Positions 44,298 through 53,608 of a stretch of DNA of 64,000 nucleotides are shown here, piece by piece; the stretch's first letter is position 1, and every line of letters begins with the position of its first letter. The DNA is from Nocardia nova SH22a (lineage in GTDB: Bacteria; Actinomycetota; Actinomycetes; Mycobacteriales; Mycobacteriaceae). Location of the stretch: assembly GCF_000523235.1 (NCBI RefSeq), contig NZ_CP006850.1:8284533-8348532 (forward strand). Reading direction: 5' to 3'. The notes under the pieces are model-generated. The model searched no databases and had not been told where the DNA came from. It saw only the letters and a list, made by a program, of their open reading frames with translations. Position numbers and translations under genes: made by a program.

Positions 44298-46852
44298 CGC
44301 GCGCGGGTAGCAGTCGGCACCGCTGGGTGCTGCTGCTCGTCTCGCTGGCGCTCGCCGTACTGAGCGTGCCGTCGGCCGGATCGGGCAATGCGGAACCCTC
44401 CGGGTCGGTGGGTTCGAGCACGACGCCGAAATTCCTCAAGCTCACCCTCGATTCGGTGTCGCCGGGCACGATCACCACCACCAGCGATTCGGTGCTGACG
44501 TTGACCGGAACGGTCACCAATATCGGCGATCGGGTGGTCGACGACATCAGTGTGCGGGTGCAGCGGGGGTCGGCGATCTCGGACCCGGGCGAGCTGCGGT
44601 CCACGCTGCGTCAGGATCAGTCCGACTTCCCGATCACCGGGCCGTTCGATGATGTGACCGACGAATTGCAGCCCGGCCAGCGCAAACAGTTCACGCTGCG
44701 GATCGGGGTGCGGGAGGGCATGGACAACCTCGCCGCCGATCCGCCGATCACGGCCTCGCTCGGGATCACCGATCCGGGCGTGTATCCGCTGCTGCTGAAT
44801 GTGAACGGCGCGCCGGCCTACGGCAGTCAGGCACATCTCGACGATGCGCGGTTCCTGCTGCCGGTGCTGGGCCTGCCCGCGCTGCCGACGAATTCGGACG
44901 CGGCCGCCGAGGGCTCCCAGCCGATTCCGGCCGCGCCGCAACCGCCGATCCCCACCACCATGGTGTGGCCGCTGGCCGATCGACCGCGACTGGTCGCCGG
45001 AGTTCCCGGATCGGTGGACGGTAAGGCCCTGCTCACCGATGACGAACTGGCCGGTGAACTCGCCGCGGGCGGACGGCTGGATCAATTGCTGTCGGCGCTG
45101 GAATCGGCGCTGCGGCCCGATCCGTCCCGGGACTCCGCGCGCTCGGGTCCCGGACTCGCCGGATCGCTGTGCCTGGCCGTGGATCCGGACCTGCTGCTGA
45201 CCGTGTCCAAGATGACCGCGGGCTATCGGGTATTGGCCAGTCCCTCCGATCCGGACGGCCCGACGCGCGACGGCACCGGTCCGCAGGCGGCACGGTCGTG
45301 GCTGGACCGGCTGCGCGCGCTGGCGCCCTCGATCTGCACGGTCGCCCTGCCGTTCGCGCAGGTCGACGTCACGGCGCTGGCCGGTGTGCACGACGGCGAC
45401 CTCACCGCTCGGGCACTCACCGCACCGGCGGATATCGTCGATTCGCTGCTCTCGGTCAAATCGGTGCGCGGTGTGAATCTGCCCGCCGGCGGCACCCTCG
45501 GGCCCGATGCCACCGCGACGCTGACCGATCGGGGTTTCGGCTCCGTGGTGCTGGCGCAGAACGCGGTCACCGAGGGGGAGGACGTCAGCGCGGCGACCGG
45601 TTCCGCCCACGGGGACGCGACCGTCCGCAACACCGCGACGGTGGAGGCCGAGGCGCATCCGGACGTTCCGGAGGTGGTGCGGTTGCCCGGCACCGCGAAA
45701 CCGGACGCGGCACCGGCGCCCGATTCCGGCCTGAAGGTCGCGACCTTCGACATGTGGTCGGCGACGGCGCTGGCAGCGGTGGGGTCCAATCCGCCCACCC
45801 CGGCGTTCACGCCCGATCGCGTGCGGTACGCGGTGACCAACGATTCGCGTACCGCGCGCCTGCAGGACGCGCTCGGTGCGCTGTCGTGGCCGAGCCTGAA
45901 CACCACCGGCAGCCGCCCGCGATCGACGCTGCTGATGCCACCCCAGCAGTGGGGCGCCGATCGGGACGAGGCGGGCGCACTGCTCGGCCAGCTCGAGCTG
46001 CTGTATCGAAGCGGACTGGCGACACCGCGATCGTTCACGGATCTGGTGGCCCAGCCCGCGGATCCGCGGCCCTTCACGTTGAGCTACTCCGGTGACGCGG
46101 TCGCGCAGGCGGTGCCGGATCAGTTCATCCAGCCGGTCGGACAGCAGGAACACCGCATCGACGATCTGATGAGCGCGCTGGTGGAGATTCCCCAGCAGGA
46201 ACCGACACCGCGTACCTTCCTGACCCCGCTGCGCGACGATCTGATCCGGACGCTGAGTCTCTCCGACCGAACCGGGACCGACGCCCAGGCCGACACCGCG
46301 GCACAGCGACGGCTCGAACAGACCACCCGGACGATGGACGGGCTGTTCGCCTCGGTGACCGTGCTGCCGCCGGGCGGGGTGTACACGCTGGCATCGGAAC
46401 AGAGTCCGCTGTTGCTGGTCGCGCGCAACGATCTGCCGGTCACCATCCGGATCCGGTTCAAGATCGGCGCACCGGCCGAGACGAATATCACCGATATCGG
46501 CGAGCAGCAGCTTCCCGCCGAGGGCACCCGCTCGTTCCAGATCCCGACCAAGGTGAGCGACAGCCGTAACCTGGTGATTCCGATATCCCTTAGCACACCG
46601 GACGGGGTGCCTCTCGGCAATGCCACCTCGGTTTCGGTACGTTCGAACGCTTACGGTCAAGCGTTGGCGATAATTACCGCATGTGCCGGTGCACTGCTGT
46701 TCCTGCTCGCCGGACGCCGATTGTGGCGCCGCTTCCGGGGACAGCCCGACCCGGCCGACAAGGGCCTGGACCCGGGAAAGCGACGCAGGCTCAACGGATA
46801 CCTGCGCGCCCGCAAACGAGCACAGGAGAAAGAGAAGGAGGAGGCACAGTGA
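44294..46852 (+). CDS. DUF6049 family membrane protein (Rv3909-like)
   Basis: This 852-residue envelope protein has a signal peptide (about 1-33) and a large extracytoplasmic part. The N-terminal region ([43 protein letters not shown]) is an Ig-like domain. Near the C-terminus, one membrane helix ([22 protein letters not shown], about 797-818) precedes a basic cytoplasmic tail. In M. tuberculosis this is Rv3909, upstream of murJ. Its function is unknown; its placement suggests a partner of lipid II export or envelope assembly. Its stop overlaps the GTG of the 45-codon ORF. Confidence 0.8.
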   Translation: MTRAGSSRHRWVLLLVSLALAVLSVPSAGSGNAEPSGSVGSSTTPKFLKLTLDSVSPGTITTTSDSVLTLTGTVTNIGDRVVDDISVRVQRGSAISDPGELRSTLRQDQSDFPITGPFDDVTDELQPGQRKQFTLRIGVREGMDNLAADPPITASLGITDPGVYPLLLNVNGAPAYGSQAHLDDARFLLPVLGLPALPTNSDAAAEGSQPIPAAPQPPIPTTMVWPLADRPRLVAGVPGSVDGKALLTDDELAGELAAGGRLDQLLSALESALRPDPSRDSARSGPGLAGSLCLAVDPDLLLTVSKMTAGYRVLASPSDPDGPTRDGTGPQAARSWLDRLRALAPSICTVALPFAQVDVTALAGVHDGDLTARALTAPADIVDSLLSVKSVRGVNLPAGGTLGPDATATLTDRGFGSVVLAQNAVTEGEDVSAATGSAHGDATVRNTATVEAEAHPDVPEVVRLPGTAKPDAAPAPDSGLKVATFDMWSATALAAVGSNPPTPAFTPDRVRYAVTNDSRTARLQDALGALSWPSLNTTGSRPRSTLLMPPQQWGADRDEAGALLGQLELLYRSGLATPRSFTDLVAQPADPRPFTLSYSGDAVAQAVPDQFIQPVGQQEHRIDDLMSALVEIPQQEPTPRTFLTPLRDDLIRTLSLSDRTGTDAQADTAAQRRLEQTTRTMDGLFASVTVLPPGGVYTLASEQSPLLLVARNDLPVTIRIRFKIGAPAETNITDIGEQQLPAEGTRSFQIPTKVSDSRNLVIPISLSTPDGVPLGNATSVSVRSNAYGQALAIITACAGALLFLLAGRRLWRRFRGQPDPADKGLDPGKRRRLNGYLRARKRAQEKEKEEAQ

Positions 46853-46954
46853 GCGACAATCGCGCAGCGGCTTACTGTGCCGACCGGGTGCGGGTGCCCC
46901 GCAAATCACCGGGCACAGTGAGCGACAATCGCGCAGCGGCTCGCTGTGCCGACC
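46843..46954 (+). repeat. Dispersed repeat, copy C (tandem in-frame duplication)
   Basis: Two 43-base units, 46843-46885 and 46912-46954, start GGCACAGTGAGCGACAATCG and differ at only two bases. The period is 69 bases, exactly 23 codons. Between them lies the shared core (CGACCGGGTGCGGGTGCCCC) found in copies A and B, with hairpin GCGGG-TGC-CCCGC at 46890-46902. Confidence 0.8.
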
Positions 46955-46986
46955 CGCGGACGAGCAGTAGACCGGAGGTCCGGTGA
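46849..46986 (+). CDS. 45-residue coupled ORF between DUF6049 gene and murJ
   Basis: GTG 46849 overlaps the DUF6049 stop (GTGA), and the TGA at 46984-46986 overlaps the murJ GTG at 46983 in the same way. GAGGAGG lies just upstream. The predicted peptide contains [14 protein letters not shown] and [14 protein letters not shown], the products of an in-frame duplication, and is rich in Arg and Ala with two Cys. It is built from the dispersed repeat. The double overlap argues for translation, but no family is recognised and the product is unproven. It could also be the 5' part of a longer leader needed for murJ coupling. Confidence 0.5.
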   Translation: MSDNRAAAYCADRVRVPRKSPGTVSDNRAAARCADPRTSSRPEVR

Positions 46987-49900
46987 CCGAGTACGACGGC
47001 CCCGTCGTGCCCGATCAGGCCGACGACGAGCACTATCCGCGACGTACCCCCGCCGCGCCGTGGGAACGCGGGCCGCGCCGGGTCGTCCCGGATCCGTCGA
47101 TGCCGCCGTCCGGCTCCAACGGCGCCGTATCGAATCCGGCGGGCCCGATCCGGCGCCTGCCGAACGACGGCCGTCCCACTCCTCCGGGCGACCCGCGCCG
47201 TCCTCCGAGCGGCGCCATTCCGCAGGTTTCCCAAGGACGGGATCCCGGTCCGAACGGTCCGCGGCCGATGCCGCCGAATCCGCCCCGGCGGCAGACCCCG
47301 CCCAGTGCTCCCATGCGGCAGACTCCGCCGCCACCACCACAGCATCCCGCCGGAAACCATCCTCCGGCCCAGGATCCGTCCCGGCAGAATCCGGCTCGCC
47401 GGATGCCGCCCCGGCGGCAGGCTCCGCCCAGCGGATCGCAGCGCCGGATGCCGCCCAGCGAGCCTTTCCGGCAGGTGCCGCCGCCCGATCAACCGGGGAG
47501 CCGGCCGCCGCGACCCCAGCAGGCGCCGCCCCAGCCGGGTCGGCCGCGACCCCAGCCCGGTCGCCCACCGGCCGATCCACCCGCACAGCGGTCCTACCCA
47601 CCCGGCCCGCCGAGTGGACCGATCGATCAGGTCGCGCGCGGCCCCCGGCCGGAGCGCGCGATGCCGCGTCATATTCCCCCGGGTGAACCGGCGCCGCCGC
47701 CGCGTGCCCGGTCCGCGCGCGCGGCCGGATCCGAGCAGCCCGAGGCACGCCCCCGCCCGGCGCGATCCGAGGCCGCGCCGGCCCGGTCGAACCCTCGTAC
47801 CGCCGCACAGGCGGTGATCGAGCGGGAACCGGAGCGGTCGTCGAACGCGCAACTGGTCAGCGACTCGGGCTCGATCGCCGTCGCCACGCTGATCAGTCGG
47901 ATCACCGGCTTCGCCAAGCAGCTGCTCCTGGTCACCGTGCTCGGTCCGGCGATCACCAGTGCGTTCACCGTCGCGAGCACGATCCCCACGATGATCTCCG
48001 AGCTGCTGCTCGGCGCGGTCTTGACCGCGATCGTGGTCCCCACCCTGGTCCGCGCCGAGAAGGAGGACGCCGACGGCGGCGCCGCCTTCGTCCGCCGCCT
48101 GGTCACCGCCGCGTTCACGGTCCTCGCGATCGGCACCGTGCTGGCCGTGTCCGCGGCACCGGTGATGACCACGCACATCTTCCTGTCCCACGACGGCAAG
48201 GTGAATACCGCGCTGACCACGGCGCTGGCGTTCCTGCTGTTGCCGGCCATCCTCTTCTACGGCATGTCCGCGCTGCTCATGGCCATTCTGAACACCCATC
48301 AGGTGTTCAAGCCGGGGGCCTGGGCGCCGGTGCTGAACAACCTGGTCATGCTGGCGGTGCTGATCCTGTACGCGATCACACCCGGTGAGATCAGCCTGGA
48401 TCCGGTCCGGATGGGCGATCCGAAACTCCTGGTACTCGGCGTCGGCGTGACGGCCGGCGTCGTCGTGCAGATGGCCAGCCTGCTGCCCGCCATCCGGCGG
48501 CTCGGCATCGACCTGCGCCCCCTGTGGGGCGTGGATGCCCGATTGAAGCAGTTCGCGGGCATGGGCGCCGCGATCATCCTGTACGTGCTGATCAGCCAGA
48601 TCGGCTGGACGATCGCCACCCGGGTGTCCTCACACGCCGATGTCGCGGGCCCGACGATCTATCAGAACGCCTGGCTGCTGCTGCAACTCCCGTACGGCGT
48701 CCTCGGCGTCACCCTGCTCACCGCGATCATGCCGAGGCTGAGCCGCAATGCCGCCGCCGACGACAACCCGGCCGTGGTGGACGACCTCGGTGACGCCACC
48801 CGTCTGACGATGATCTCGCTCGTCCCGGTGGTCACCTTCCTGACCATCGCCGGGCCGCAGATCGGTCTGGCGCTCTACAGCTACGGCCGCTTCGGCAGTG
48901 CCGACGCCGGACGCCTGGGCGAGGCGGTGTCCTGGTCGGCGTTCACGCTGATTCCGTACGCGCTGGTGCTGATCCATCTGCGGGTGTTCTATGCCCGCGA
49001 ACAGGCCTGGACCCCGACCTGGATCATCCTCGGCATCACCGGCGTCAAGATCGTGCTGTCGCTGCTCACCCCGGTGTTCTTCAGCGATGATCACGTGGTC
49101 ATCGCGCTGGGCGTCGCCAACGGCCTGGGCTTCGTGACCGGCGCCGTGATCGGCGGCTGGTTGCTGCACCGCAGTCTCGGCGATCTCCGGATGGCCAATG
49201 TCGGGCGCACCATCACCAGGGTCGTCCTGGCCTCGGTCGCCGGTGCGGCGGTGACGCTGATCATGGACGAGGTGCTCGGTCTGGGCCGCCTCGACGGCGG
49301 GCTGCTGTCGGTGGTCCGGGTCGGCCTCGACGCGATCGTGATGTTCGGTGTCGCCTTCGGTCTCATGCGCCTGGCCGGTGTCCCCGAGATCGTCGCGCTC
49401 ACCGTCGCGGTGTCGCGCCGGCTCGGTTTCACCCCGCCCGCGCCGGACCTCGGCCTCGACCAGCCGGCCGCGGACATGCACGAAACCACTGTGCTGCCCC
49501 GCCCCGAACTCGCGGCGACTCCTTACTACTACAGCTATGACCCGTACACCGATGCTCAGACCATGGTGTTGCCGGTGATCCGTCCAAATGCCGTTGACCG
49601 CACCGGTCAGGGCGAGTTCCCGTACCCTGTTCGGCAAGGAAACGCAAATACCGGTGCCGCACCGGGACAACGGACTTCGACATATCAGGGCGAAGGAGGA
49701 GCGAGGGTGAGCGACGACGCGGCGGAGGGTCAGCCTTCCGCCGAGGCTGCCGATCAGGCAGGCGCAGTGCGCACCGACGACGTCCCGCCCGGGAGAGTTC
49801 CGCCGGCCGACCGCACTTCGGATTCCATCTCCGGCCATCCGGGAGACTCGGGCGTGCCCGAGTCCGATCCCGAGGACACCGCGGAGCAGGGCCCGCCCGA

Positions 49901-51593
49901 CGCGCCCGACGGGGAGGTACCGCAGGAGGCCGTGGGTAACGCGGCCCCCATCCCGGGCGTGCCACCGCGCGATCCGGCATACGACACCGGAATGTTGCCG
50001 GTCGCATCGCCCGAGATGCCGCCGATGCGGGTGGAGGCGCCCTCGCGGCGCGTTCCGCGCGGGCCGAAACTCATCCCCGGCGCCTCGGTGGCCGGTGGCC
50101 GGTATCGCCTGCTCGCCGATCACGGTGGCGCGCGCGGGCTGCGATTCTGGCAGGCGCTGGATGTGAAGCTGGACCGCGAGGTCGCGCTCACCTTCGTAGA
50201 CGCCGATCAGAAGGCCGCGGACAACCCGGGCCACGACGGTCCGCAGGCCATTCTCTCCCGCACGCTCCGACTGGGCCGCATCAATTCCTCGGGTCTGGCC
50301 CGGGTGCTGGATGTGGTGCGCGGTAGTTCGGGCGGCATCGTCGTGGCCGAGTGGACTCCGGGCCGATCGCTGCGTGAGATGGCCGAGACCAGACCCTCGC
50401 CCATCGGTGCCGCCCGCGCGATCCGCGCGCTGGCCGCCGCGGCCGAGCTGGCGCATCGCGGCGGTGGCTCGCTGTCGATCGACAACCCCGACCGGATCCG
50501 GATCAGTGCCTCGGGTGACGCGGTGCTCGCCTTCCCCGGCACACTGGCCGATTCCGACGCCCAATCCGACGTGCGTGGCCTCGGCGCCATGCTGTACGCG
50601 CTGATCACCGCGCGCTGGCCGATCCGCACCGGCGGCGTCACGGGCGCGGCGGCCACGGTCGGTGGGCTGAAACTGGCCGATTTCGGCAGCGACGGTTCAC
50701 CGGTGGAACCGCGTCAGATCCGCCCCGAGGTCCCGTTCGAGATCTCCGCGGTGGCGGTGCGGTCGCTGGAGGCGGACAAGGGCGTTCGCACGGCCGCGAC
50801 GGTGCAGCACGTCCTCGAGCAGGCCTCGGTCGTCGACCAGAAGACCGATTTCATCCCGGTTCTGCGGCTGGGACAGCGTGCGGTCGCCAATCCGGACGAG
50901 TCGCTTGCCGATCCGGAACTGCTCGCCGCCGAGCGCGAGCGCTCGCAGCGGATGCTGTGGATCCTGGTCGGCCTGGGTGTGCTGGCGGCGCTCGTCGTCG
51001 GCGTGATCATCTGGTGGTTGCTGAGCATCTTCGCGCCGAGCGACTCCGGCGAACCGCTCAACGAGCAGCGCAAGCTCGGCCTGACCACCGCCAGTGTCGC
51101 GCCCGCGACCTCGGCCCCGCCGGTTGCCGGTCCCGCCCCGACCGCGGCCCCGGGCGCCCCGGTACAGGCCACGGGCGTGACCGTGTACTCCCCGGAGGGC
51201 ACCCCGGACAGTCCCGGCAACGTCTCGGCGCTGCTGGACGGGAACCCCACGACCACCTGGCACACCGATCAGTACTTCCAGCAGTTCCCGGCGCTGAAGA
51301 AGGGGGTCGGTGTGCTCGCCACGCTGCCCGGCCCCAGCAAACTGAGCAAGGTCGTCATCGATTCCGCCTCACCGGGCACGGTGGTCGAGGTGCGGACCTC
51401 GCCCACCGCCGTCCCCACTCTGGATCAGACCCAGCTCGTCGGCCAGGCCACCCTGGCCGACGGCAGCACCTCGGTTCCCGTCCAGTCCGATCAGCCCGCC
51501 CGCTACGTCCTGATCTGGATCACCCAGCTGGCCAACAACGGCGGCCAGTTCCAGACCTCGCTCGGCGACATCCATTTCGAAGCGGCGCAGTAG
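46983..51593 (+). CDS. murJ: MurJ lipid II flippase fused to pseudokinase
   Basis: This 1536-residue membrane protein flips lipid II for peptidoglycan synthesis. Order: Pro/Arg-rich disordered N-terminus (1-280), MurJ/MviN core of about 14 helices (about 285-815, with GFAKQLLLVTVLGPAITSAFTVASTIP), linker rich in Asp/Pro/Glu, intracellular pseudokinase domain (about 1030-1290, GGRYRLLADHGG but no catalytic HRD/DFG), a membrane helix (about 1324-1350), and a discoidin-like extracellular domain (about 1400-1536). In M. tuberculosis MviN (Rv3910) is 1184 residues; PknB phosphorylates its pseudokinase. GTG 46983 follows GGAGG. Confidence 0.92.
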   Translation: MTEYDGPVVPDQADDEHYPRRTPAAPWERGPRRVVPDPSMPPSGSNGAVSNPAGPIRRLPNDGRPTPPGDPRRPPSGAIPQVSQGRDPGPNGPRPMPPNPPRRQTPPSAPMRQTPPPPPQHPAGNHPPAQDPSRQNPARRMPPRRQAPPSGSQRRMPPSEPFRQVPPPDQPGSRPPRPQQAPPQPGRPRPQPGRPPADPPAQRSYPPGPPSGPIDQVARGPRPERAMPRHIPPGEPAPPPRARSARAAGSEQPEARPRPARSEAAPARSNPRTAAQAVIEREPERSSNAQLVSDSGSIAVATLISRITGFAKQLLLVTVLGPAITSAFTVASTIPTMISELLLGAVLTAIVVPTLVRAEKEDADGGAAFVRRLVTAAFTVLAIGTVLAVSAAPVMTTHIFLSHDGKVNTALTTALAFLLLPAILFYGMSALLMAILNTHQVFKPGAWAPVLNNLVMLAVLILYAITPGEISLDPVRMGDPKLLVLGVGVTAGVVVQMASLLPAIRRLGIDLRPLWGVDARLKQFAGMGAAIILYVLISQIGWTIATRVSSHADVAGPTIYQNAWLLLQLPYGVLGVTLLTAIMPRLSRNAAADDNPAVVDDLGDATRLTMISLVPVVTFLTIAGPQIGLALYSYGRFGSADAGRLGEAVSWSAFTLIPYALVLIHLRVFYAREQAWTPTWIILGITGVKIVLSLLTPVFFSDDHVVIALGVANGLGFVTGAVIGGWLLHRSLGDLRMANVGRTITRVVLASVAGAAVTLIMDEVLGLGRLDGGLLSVVRVGLDAIVMFGVAFGLMRLAGVPEIVALTVAVSRRLGFTPPAPDLGLDQPAADMHETTVLPRPELAATPYYYSYDPYTDAQTMVLPVIRPNAVDRTGQGEFPYPVRQGNANTGAAPGQRTSTYQGEGGARVSDDAAEGQPSAEAADQAGAVRTDDVPPGRVPPADRTSDSISGHPGDSGVPESDPEDTAEQGPPDAPDGEVPQEAVGNAAPIPGVPPRDPAYDTGMLPVASPEMPPMRVEAPSRRVPRGPKLIPGASVAGGRYRLLADHGGARGLRFWQALDVKLDREVALTFVDADQKAADNPGHDGPQAILSRTLRLGRINSSGLARVLDVVRGSSGGIVVAEWTPGRSLREMAETRPSPIGAARAIRALAAAAELAHRGGGSLSIDNPDRIRISASGDAVLAFPGTLADSDAQSDVRGLGAMLYALITARWPIRTGGVTGAAATVGGLKLADFGSDGSPVEPRQIRPEVPFEISAVAVRSLEADKGVRTAATVQHVLEQASVVDQKTDFIPVLRLGQRAVANPDESLADPELLAAERERSQRMLWILVGLGVLAALVVGVIIWWLLSIFAPSDSGEPLNEQRKLGLTTASVAPATSAPPVAGPAPTAAPGAPVQATGVTVYSPEGTPDSPGNVSALLDGNPTTTWHTDQYFQQFPALKKGVGVLATLPGPSKLSKVVIDSASPGTVVEVRTSPTAVPTLDQTQLVGQATLADGSTSVPVQSDQPARYVLIWITQLANNGGQFQTSLGDIHFEAAQ

Positions 51594-51815
51594 GCGCCCC
51601 GTTCCAATTCCGACTTTCCGGTCGACTTGCGCCGCCGAGCCGTAACTTCTGCTCGTCCTGGTTGCTACCGATTCGTGACCGACGATATGATTCACAGCGC
51701 GCTCTCAGCAGGGGAGCTTCCTGGGATCTGGTGTCTCGATCCTGGATGATGCGAAGTATTCGGCCTGTTCAGCTGGTTGAACATGGTCGCCGTGAGCGCT
51801 GTCCAAGGGGTTTGA
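51594..51815. other. murJ-sigM intergenic region
   Basis: This 222-base gap has no supported gene. The sigM ribosome binding site (AAGGGG, 51805-51810) lies at its end. No clear SigM-type (GGAAC-N-CGTC) promoter was found. Confidence 0.4.
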
Positions 51816-52442
51816 GTGTCGTTCGAAGCGATCACCGGTGGGGGGACATCCGAGTCGTCTGCTGTCCGCCCGCGCTCGATCGATCCGGACGAGTCCACCG
51901 ATTTCGAACTGCTCACCGCGCATGTCGCGGGCGATCGCGACGCCTTCGGAATTCTGTTCCGCCGCCATTACAACCGGCTGTGGCAGCTGGCATTGCGCAC
52001 CTGCCGGACACCCGAGGATGCGGCTGATTCGCTACAGGACGCCCTGCTGTCGGCTCATCGCAACGCCGCCTCGTTCCGCGGTGAGGCGGAGGTCCGCAGC
52101 TGGTTGCATCGCATCGTGGTCAATGCCTGCCTGGATCGTATGCGGCGCAACAAGTCTCGGCCGAGCACCTCGCTGTCCGACGAATCCGTGCCGGAGCCGG
52201 CGGCCGAACGCGACGACATCGCCCACCGCGAGGTGAAGATGGTGGTCGCGGCGGCGCTGTTCACCCTGCCGCCCGATCAGCGAGCGGCGCTTGTCGCGAT
52301 CGACATGGAAGGGTATACCGTAGCGGAAGCGGCGCAGTTGCTGGGCGTCGCAGAGGGGACGATCAAGAGCCGCTGCGCACGTGGGCGTAAACGCCTGGAG
52401 CAGGAGTTGGAATTCTTGCGCAATCCAGGGAACCGGACGTAG
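51816..52442 (+). CDS. sigM: ECF sigma factor SigM
   Basis: This 208-residue extracytoplasmic-function sigma factor has region 2 (about 35-100, AFGILFRRHYNRLWQLALRTCRTPEDAADSLQDALLSAHRNAASF) and region 4 (about 140-195, LPPDQRAALVAIDMEGYTVAEAAQLLGVAEGTIKSRCARGRKRL). By order it equals M. tuberculosis SigM (Rv3911). GTG 51816 follows AAGGGG. The next gene encodes its probable anti-sigma factor. M. tuberculosis SigM controls secreted lipids and Esx-type genes. Confidence 0.92.
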   Translation: MSFEAITGGGTSESSAVRPRSIDPDESTDFELLTAHVAGDRDAFGILFRRHYNRLWQLALRTCRTPEDAADSLQDALLSAHRNAASFRGEAEVRSWLHRIVVNACLDRMRRNKSRPSTSLSDESVPEPAAERDDIAHREVKMVVAAALFTLPPDQRAALVAIDMEGYTVAEAAQLLGVAEGTIKSRCARGRKRLEQELEFLRNPGNRT

Positions 52443-52633
52443 CCGGGAAGCGTCATTACTAACAGACGAACAGATACTCGTTGTAACACCGCCGCACAGC
52501 CGCGATATGAGGTGTGTGCGAGTGACCGCATCATGAGGCCGGACCCGGAGAGGCGATGGACGACAAGGGCGAATTCGCCACACGGCGACGCCGTTCCGCG
52601 CTGCGGGCCGACGGAGGGGACACAGGAGGTGTG

Positions 52634-53500
52634 ATGGCAGCCCGATCAGCGCCGAAACCTCCGTTCTCCACCGATCTACTGGCCGATCTCCATGCCGACA
52701 ACCTCCCCTCGGACCAGGCCGAGACCCTGTGGCCACAAGTTCGCCGGGACCCCGAGGCCGTCGATTTCCTGCACTCCCTCGACAGTGTCACAGCGCATCT
52801 GCGGGCCCTGGGCGAGGACGATCTGATCCTGCATCCGATCCCCACCACGGTCGCGGCCCGGCTGGACGCGCTACTCGACGAGCTGGCCCTGGACGGACCG
52901 GTGCCGGAGGAGCTCGCACAGCCCGTCGCGACCGTCCATCATCTGTACGGCGTCGATCACCCGGACGAACCGTCCTCCACCCGCCCGATGCCGGTCCTGG
53001 AGATACCGCCGGACACATCCGGCCCCCCGGACACCGAGCCGGACGAGGACGACGCTCCGCCGCCGACAACCCTCGACGCGCACCGGATGAAGCGCTGGCG
53101 CTGGCTCACCGCGGCCGCGGCGGCGGTTGCCGTCGTCGCGGGCAGTCTGGTCGCCGTCGACGCACTGCGCGATCGCCCGGTGAGCCCGAATGCCTTGCCC
53201 GCCAAGCCCACAACCGCGATTCCGCTGGACGACGACATGTCTCCGGCCACGATGCTCAACGTGCTGGGACGCAACGATGTCACCGGCCCGCTCGCGGGCC
53301 CAGGCGCGATGGCGAGTTGTGTGAAGGCCGCATTACCCGACCGCACCGTCCTCGGCTCGACGAATGCCACATTCCACGACCAACCGGCGGTCCTGATTCT
53401 GCTGACCGGCCCTCGTCCGCCGAAGATCACAGCACTGGTCGTCGGTGTCGGTTGCGGTCCGGCGGATCCGCAGGTCTTCGAAATACGCGATATCGGCTGA
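52634..53500 (+). CDS. rsmA: Membrane anti-sigma factor of SigM (Rv3912/RsmA-like)
   Basis: This 288-residue protein has an N-terminal sigma-binding region (FSTDLLADLHADNLPSDQAETLW..), a Pro/Asp/Glu-rich linker, one membrane helix (about 157-175, LTAAAAAVAVVAGSLVAV), and an exported C-terminal domain with two Cys. M. tuberculosis Rv3912 has the same plan and inhibits SigM. ATG 52634 with AGGAGG is preferred to ATG 52556, because it begins near the conserved LLADL motif. The classic HxxxCxxC zinc motif is absent, as in Rv3912. Confidence 0.8.
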   Translation: MAARSAPKPPFSTDLLADLHADNLPSDQAETLWPQVRRDPEAVDFLHSLDSVTAHLRALGEDDLILHPIPTTVAARLDALLDELALDGPVPEELAQPVATVHHLYGVDHPDEPSSTRPMPVLEIPPDTSGPPDTEPDEDDAPPPTTLDAHRMKRWRWLTAAAAAVAVVAGSLVAVDALRDRPVSPNALPAKPTTAIPLDDDMSPATMLNVLGRNDVTGPLAGPGAMASCVKAALPDRTVLGSTNATFHDQPAVLILLTGPRPPKITALVVGVGCGPADPQVFEIRDIG

Positions 53501-53543
53501 CGAATCGCACGAAGGGCGCCGTAGGCCACAGCCGGTCGGCGCC

Positions 53544-53570
53544 GGGAACAACTGCGTTTACGCTGTTGTT
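53544..53570 (+). promoter_or_regulatory. SigR/SigH-type promoter of trxB
   Basis: GGGAAC at 53544-53549 and GTT at 53568-53570 are exactly 18 bases apart, the spacing of the thiol-stress promoter GGAAY-N18-GTT. It precedes the trxB start by 39 bases. Thioredoxin operons in Streptomyces (SigR) and M. tuberculosis (SigH) are controlled this way. Confidence 0.7.
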
Positions 53571-53608
53571 GACCGACACGCCTGTTGAACTCTCCTCGGA
53601 AGGGCACC

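Noticed and set aside
44225..46909. 894-codon open frame antisense to the DUF6049 gene
   Set aside because: It is Arg/Gln/Gly-rich with no recognisable domain, and the sense gene is conserved in position.
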